64,000 nt of DNA from Rhipidocladum racemiflorum (Eukaryota > Streptophyta > Magnoliopsida > Poales > Poaceae), in contig CM070577.1 of NCBI GenBank assembly GCA_036346355.1, positions 48,990,309 to 49,054,308 of the forward strand, given 5' to 3'. Position numbers and translations under genes: made by a program. Below are positions 59,826 to 64,000 of the stretch, one piece after another. Within the stretch, counting starts at the first letter, position 1, and every line of letters begins with the position of its first letter. The notes beneath the pieces are model-generated. The model saw only the letters and a list, made by a program, of their open reading frames with translations. It had not been told where the DNA came from and ran no database searches.

Positions 59826-62021
59826 TGTAACACCCCGGCATTTAATATGCCCGAATGCTACCAAACATTGACTAAGCAACCTCTAAATACCACAATTACA
59901 AGTAAATTATAGCAAATGCACTAATGCTAAAAACCGAAATTTCGGCAGCATCTCCTTTGTTTTAACATGAATTGAAGGAAACACAATAGCATAGCAAAAT
60001 AAGGCAATATGAGAGACATCTAAAATAGCAATAATGAAAGGCATGACAACAAAATAAGTATAATTCCAAGCATTCAATGTCTCCATGAGCCAAACGAACA
60101 ATAAGACTCTCAAATTGCAAAGCTAAACCATAAAACAATAGGCATCACACTTAATTTATTATCAAGACCCAATTGAATGACTGTGGAAACAAATGAGTGA
60201 AGCTACGTGTAGATGTGTGACCATTCCCTTTTCCCTCATGCCGGTCTCAAGGTACCTAAAAACAACAAAAAAACACAAGCGTGAGTTCAACACTCAGCAA
60301 GTATATTGCAATGGTACAAAAGAACAATTACATGGCTACCACAACTCACATCATATCCATCATCTCATTCATGATCACATATCATTATCATCATCATTAT
60401 GTATGCAATGCGATGCGATGCTCATGTCTCCTTGGAAACTCATACCGGTATGGTTGAGTACACACCCGTCGGTGTGCACCCTCTCCCCCCTTCCATCCTG
60501 AAGATGGAGGGTGCCTACTCCTCGCTTCCGTTCACCGCGGTGAATGGAATCACGATGTAGGACTTACTCATTGGCTCTCCGGAATAGTCATAACTTTCTC
60601 ACCGACCTTCCCCGGACTAGTTATGACTTTTTCACCGCCCGGGCCATGTAACATGCCATGTATGCAAACATGCCAACATTGTAAATAACTTGTACACTAA
60701 TACATGGCATCATAACATAATAAACATATTCATCATATCATTGGCAATCATTAAGGCATGGCATGTGAACATATTATGTATTCAAGTTCAATCTCAACCA
60801 ATCTAGCAACTACAACCCGCTACCCATTCCAATACACTTGCCACAACCACGGGCGTCGGATTGGCGAGAAGTAGAAGGCACTCCCGGGGTCACACCACCT
60901 GCACATTGGTACCACACACTCACAATCATGTCCACAAAATAGTACGCAAACCCTCTTCTAACCCGACATCGCAAACTACTCGCAAAACCCAGAAACAGAG
61001 GTTCTGTCCCGTCGAGATAGCAGCCTTCCAAAAGGCATAACTCGGGTTCTAAGACTCTGAATCGAATAAACGAGTACATCCTCGCGTAGCTTAGGAAATT
61101 TCCTAACGTTTTCTAGGTATATGGAAAAGCTGATTCGGACTATAAAGTTGTTTAATCTACAAAATACCGTGATCTGCTCCAATCACATCACAGATTTTAA
61201 TACGTTCGGTAAAACGAGCATAACTTTCAAACGGCTGGGCGGAATTGAACGTTCTTTATACCCACTGAAAATTATTGAAATTACCTACAACTTCTTCAAC
61301 ATCCGTACGACCAAATTTCGACTCTAAATTGGCAAAAACCCAAACCCTAGGTCGAGTGCTCATGCTGCCCGAAAGAGAGAACGTGGCAAACTCAAGATTC
61401 CATCTAATCTACTCAATTCCAGCACCACCAATTGATCTAAAAACATGATAATACCCCTTAGAACAGATCCTCGACCAACCCCAAGGATCCCCGTGGCCAT
61501 ACCTTCGCCCGACGACCGAAAACCCAACGGATCTCCTCCCGGTTCGCGCGATCTCATTCCTCGCTCCAATTCCGCCGGATCTCCTCGTCGCGGAGCGCTC
61601 CAACGGATGGATCTTCGAGGTGTTGAGGTGGAGAACTCCCCTAGGGGCAGCAAGGGAGGTGGAGAGGTGGTGGAGGGGTGGTGGCGCAATGGGGAGCAAT
61701 GGGGGGGGGCGCACGGCAAGCAAGGGAGGTGGAGGTGGTGGTGGGGTGGCTAGGGTATGGGGGTGGGGGCGCAACCAGCAAGGGGATGGCACAATAAGGG
61801 CTGTGGAAGGCCCCCCAACCTGATCTCCTACTCCCAAAAGGACTCAAACTCTTCCCCACCAAGGCCCACGACCCTTTCCCCTCGGCCCAAACTCCACCGG
61901 GAAGGCTCAAAAACGCAAATAAACCTCATACCAAATGGTTTTAACCTTAATTTCATATTTCATAATGTTTTTGACCTCAACAGTCACATTATATAAGGTT
62001 TCGACACTCCGTGGTGTCACA
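59826..62021 (-). repeat. 5' LTR of the nested family-B element
   Basis: 2196 bp, TGTAACACCCC to CCGTGGTGTCACA on the plus strand. It is very like 10506-12713, with more differences than between the two LTRs of the non-autonomous copy. The family hairpin is at 60282-60296. Frames at 61360-61910 on both strands are GC-rich LTR shadows. Confidence 0.9.
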
Positions 62022-62149
62022 AAAGTACTTTACTATTTCGTTGAGTATGATTGTGATATTTACCAATATTGAGACTGTGTGCACTAGCGTGATCCTGGAC
62101 TAGTGCTGAATACACAAAGGGTCTGGATTTGCAAATTCGGGTCTCGACA
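62022..62149 (+). repeat. 5' LTR of element C, right end
   Basis: AAAGTACTTTACTATTTCG to GGGTCTCGACA, the last 128 bp of LTR C after the nested B element. It joins directly to the PBS. Confidence 0.85.
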
Positions 62150-62153
62150 GAGG

Positions 62154-62166
62154 TGGTATCAGAGCC
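62154..62166 (+). other. primer-binding site of element C
   Basis: TGGTATCAGAGCC, four bases after the LTR end, complementary to initiator tRNA-Met. Confirms C on the plus strand. Confidence 0.92.
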
Positions 62167-62332
62167 ATACTGACTGTAGGCTCACCCATAGTTAGAATGG
62201 TCGTAGTGAGGATAAAACCTATTTTCTAAAGCTAAAAATTGTCAAGATAATGAATGAAATCTTGACTTATCCCCTTCTCTCTTGTTCATACCCCCTTTGC
62301 TGAGTTCTTTTTGTCTCCACCTTAAATTTAAA

Positions 62333-63307
62333 ATGTTGCGTTCTTATGCGAGTGTCTTCTGGCAGATGATGATGAAGAACAACTACGTCGAGCATGAGGG
62401 AGGCTACGCTACCGAGTTGTGGCGTATGCTTCAGTTTCTTGGAGGTTTTGAGAGACCGCTCTACCGAGGGACTACACTCGTGTAGGCAGGACTAGTCATA
62501 GGATGGGATGTCAAGATCACGGTGTATGCCCGAGAGAAGACAAAGTTCAGTCGCCCTTTTCACTTCACCACCAGGAGGTCTACCTTTGAGATGGGAATCC
62601 AGGAGGTGTCGCATCGAGCAATGCAGCAGATCGCTCGCACTTACTCTAGGGAGCTGGAAGGCACAGTATTCCGTCACCACCCACGCCGAGACAGTAGAGC
62701 TCAGCAGAAGCTGATAGAAGAGGAGGATGCTACCGTCACTCACTTAGCCAGATTCGTCGTCGCCCAGGAGGAACTTATCGACGACACAGTCCAGGAGTTG
62801 ATGAAGGCTCGCGAGCAGGTTGAGGAAGGGAAAAAGCACTTAGAGAATGCTTGTGAGTACATCGCCTATGCTACGGAAAGGATCGCAGAGCTGGAGACCG
62901 CACTGTACGGGCAGGGCCCCGACCCAGTGTTACAGTTGGACGCCCCAGAGCCAAAGGAGGACCCAGTCCAGGAGTTGATGAAGGCTCACGAGCAGGTTGA
63001 GGAAGGGAAAAAGTACTTAGAGAATGCTCGTGAGTACGTCGCCTATGCTGCGGAAAGGATCGCAGAGCCGAGAGACCACATCAGACGGGCAGGGCCTCAC
63101 CCTGTTCTGATTGGACACCCCATAGCCAAAGGAGGACCCAGAAGAGGCGCCACCTGCACCCGCGCCGCAGCCACAGCAACTGCCAGATCCCGAGCCAAAG
63201 GAGGATGCCGCGTCGTCAACCACAGCTGCAGTTGCAGGGCATGGCGATTGCTTCGCGCCTATGCCGCCGCACCCGCCACGAGGAGGCAGTGGAGGTTTTC
63301 TCGATGA
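62333..63307 (+). pseudogene. extra ORF between PBS and gag of element C
   Basis: Starts MLRSYASVFWQMMMKNNYVE. The frame continues through a single TAG (62483-62485) to HFTTRRSTFEMGIQEVSHR, VFRHHPRRDSRAQQ and two copies of a 59-codon coiled-coil-like segment (QELMKAxEQVEEGKKxLENA, from 62791 and 62968). Similar additional ORFs upstream of gag occur in grass gypsy elements; their function is not established. After the second repeat (about 63070-63110) a net two-base loss shifts the frame. In the other frame a Pro/Glu-rich tail (EEAPPAPAPQPQQLP) continues to a TGA at about 63305-63307. It is not a canonical gag or pol domain. Confidence 0.6.
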
Positions 63308-63600
63308 GTGAGCGCTTAGACATAGCAGTTGAGACTCCCGTGTTGAGTCGCGTCTTAGATCAATAAGAGTCACCCCTTTAGGCGTTAGACTCCGGTGTGC
63401 TGGTTTAGTTTGGATTTTCATTGCTTGCTGAGTGTGCAGTATGTGTTGCAAGGCCCCTAGGCCTTGTGAGCAACCATACCAAGTTATTATTATTAAATAA
63501 TAAAGTTGGATTTTTGAGTACACCTTCCCCCGCATAAGTTTCCCTACTACTTGTCTATTCTTGTTCCCTCTCATCTCTGAAACCTTGGAGTAATCGACAG
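63308..63600 (+). other. spacer between extra ORF and gag of element C
   Basis: Untranslated element sequence. Contains TTATTATTATTAAATAATAAA (63484-63504), and no clear coding frame. Confidence 0.5.
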
Positions 63601-64000
63601 ATGGTGAATACCCGTGGGAACCTTGGAGGCAATGGGAGTGGTTCTCGCCCCGCTGAACACCCCAATGATGGAGCTCCTGCACCCCAGCCAGCACCGCAAG
63701 TGGACATGCAGAACTTTGGAGCCTTCCTTGCCGCTCAAACTCAGTTGATGCATGCAATGATGCAGCAGATACAACAGATTACTGCCCATGCCACTGCTAA
63801 TCAGAATAATCAAGTCAATCAGGGACAACGCCAGAATTCAAGACTGTCAAAGTTCATGAGGACTCATCCGCTCACTTTTTCTGGAAATGCCAATCCGTTG
63901 GAGGCCGATGACTGGTTAAGGTCAATTGAGAGGAAGCTACACATAACCCAGTGTGTGGGAAATGAGAGAGTGCTCTACGCTTCTCATCAGCTAGAAGGAA
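63601..64000 (+). CDS. gag of element C, 5' part (runs off window)
   Basis: An open frame from ATG 63601 to the window end (133 codons) without a stop. It starts MVNTRGNLGG, then a Pro/Gln-rich N terminus (APAPQPAPQVDMQ, QQIQQITAHATANQNNQ). The beginning of the retrotransposon gag core follows: FMRTHPLTFSGNANPLEADD, WLRSIERKL, then VGNERVLYASHQLEG. This is the usual chromovirus gag entry. With intact LTR ends and PBS, element C may be complete beyond the window, apart from its split 5' LTR. Confidence 0.85.
   Translation, partial: MVNTRGNLGGNGSGSRPAEHPNDGAPAPQPAPQVDMQNFGAFLAAQTQLMHAMMQQIQQITAHATANQNNQVNQGQRQNSRLSKFMRTHPLTFSGNANPLEADDWLRSIERKLHITQCVGNERVLYASHQLEG

Larger units (their letters stand above)
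55716..62021 (-). mobile_element. family-B gypsy element, 3'-truncated, nested in LTR C
   Basis: In element order (leftward): 5' LTR 59826-62021, PBS, leader, gag, protease, RT, RNase H and the start of integrase, then an abrupt join to LTR C near 55716. The rest of integrase, the PPT and the 3' LTR are missing, so there is no target duplication to compare; the right flank starts AAAGT. Insertion followed by a deletion from the left end explains this best. Confidence 0.85.

Noticed and set aside
61360..61910. Frames of up to 142 codons at the right end of the B LTR
   Set aside because: GC-rich U3 sequence. Homologous positions in the other B LTRs do not keep the frames.
62154..62166. Possible tRNA gene at TGGTATCAGAGCC sites (also 10491, 12936, 59811)
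   Set aside because: These are primer-binding sites complementary to the tRNA 3' end. No cloverleaf sequence surrounds them.
1..64000. A previously undescribed multi-gene system
   Set aside because: Nothing resembles a coordinated gene set. Only one intact host gene is present, and the rest is explained by mobile elements and gene relics. The shared LTR hairpin and modules are the best candidates for undescribed function.

Overview
The window looks like intergenic and pericentromere-style DNA from a grass (Poaceae). Evidence is the dominance of Ty3/gypsy chromoviruses with multi-kilobase LTRs, Tourist-, Stowaway-, Ds- and Helitron-type elements, primer-binding sites matching plant initiator tRNA-Met (TGGTATCAGAGCC), plant-only gene families (DUF3615, RUNKEL-type kinase) and introns with GT..AG borders. 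I cannot name the species. Most long open frames are retrotransposon remnants or GC-rich LTR shadows. I see one host gene with a fully consistent exon structure: a four-exon DUF3615 gene at 25655-30417.

Layout: (1) 1-15978 is a nest of LTR elements. Element A (plus strand; pol 1-2736, 3' LTR 2767-5725) sits inside the 3' LTR of a minus-strand non-autonomous element (LTRs 5726-6871 and 10506-12713). That element sits inside the leader of an older family-B element, whose 5' LTR (12951-15978) carries a Ds-like hAT insertion (14893-15700). (2) 15979-25180 holds a Harbinger MITE, GC-rich duplicated sequence, a truncated and frameshifted RUNKEL-like kinase fragment (19939-21653) that runs into a Helitron-type 3' end (CTAG at 21876-21879), more Helitron-like ends, and a lone hAT BED-finger exon (minus). 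(3) 25180-30772 is the DUF3615 gene. A solo LTR of a family related to A (30773-35174, TSD TAGGA) lies 355 bp after its stop codon. (4) 35175-39957 has a partly duplicated Tourist MITE and an F-box/LRR pseudogene. (5) 39958-54315 is a direct tandem duplication of about 7.18 kb with TGAC at all three borders. Each unit carries two MITEs, an AT-rich repeat, a wrecked gypsy pol, an LTR-like fragment with a 50-bp array, and the first 2125 bp of LTR C. (6) 52191-64000 is element C (plus strand): a 5' LTR split by a truncated family-B element (about 55716-62021, minus), then the PBS, an extra ORF and gag running off the window.

The most notable shared signal is a small hairpin in all seven LTR copies from four LTR groups (arms TGAGT(AC)/(GT)ACTCA, preceded by CTTGC), always about 310-460 bp before the LTR 3' end. 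Three LTRs also share a module with CTCTGCAGAG and an AT-rich dyad. LTR C adds an array of CCGTTGGATC-type dyads and a cluster of TGACGTCA motifs. I found no CRISPR array, operon or evident new multi-gene system.
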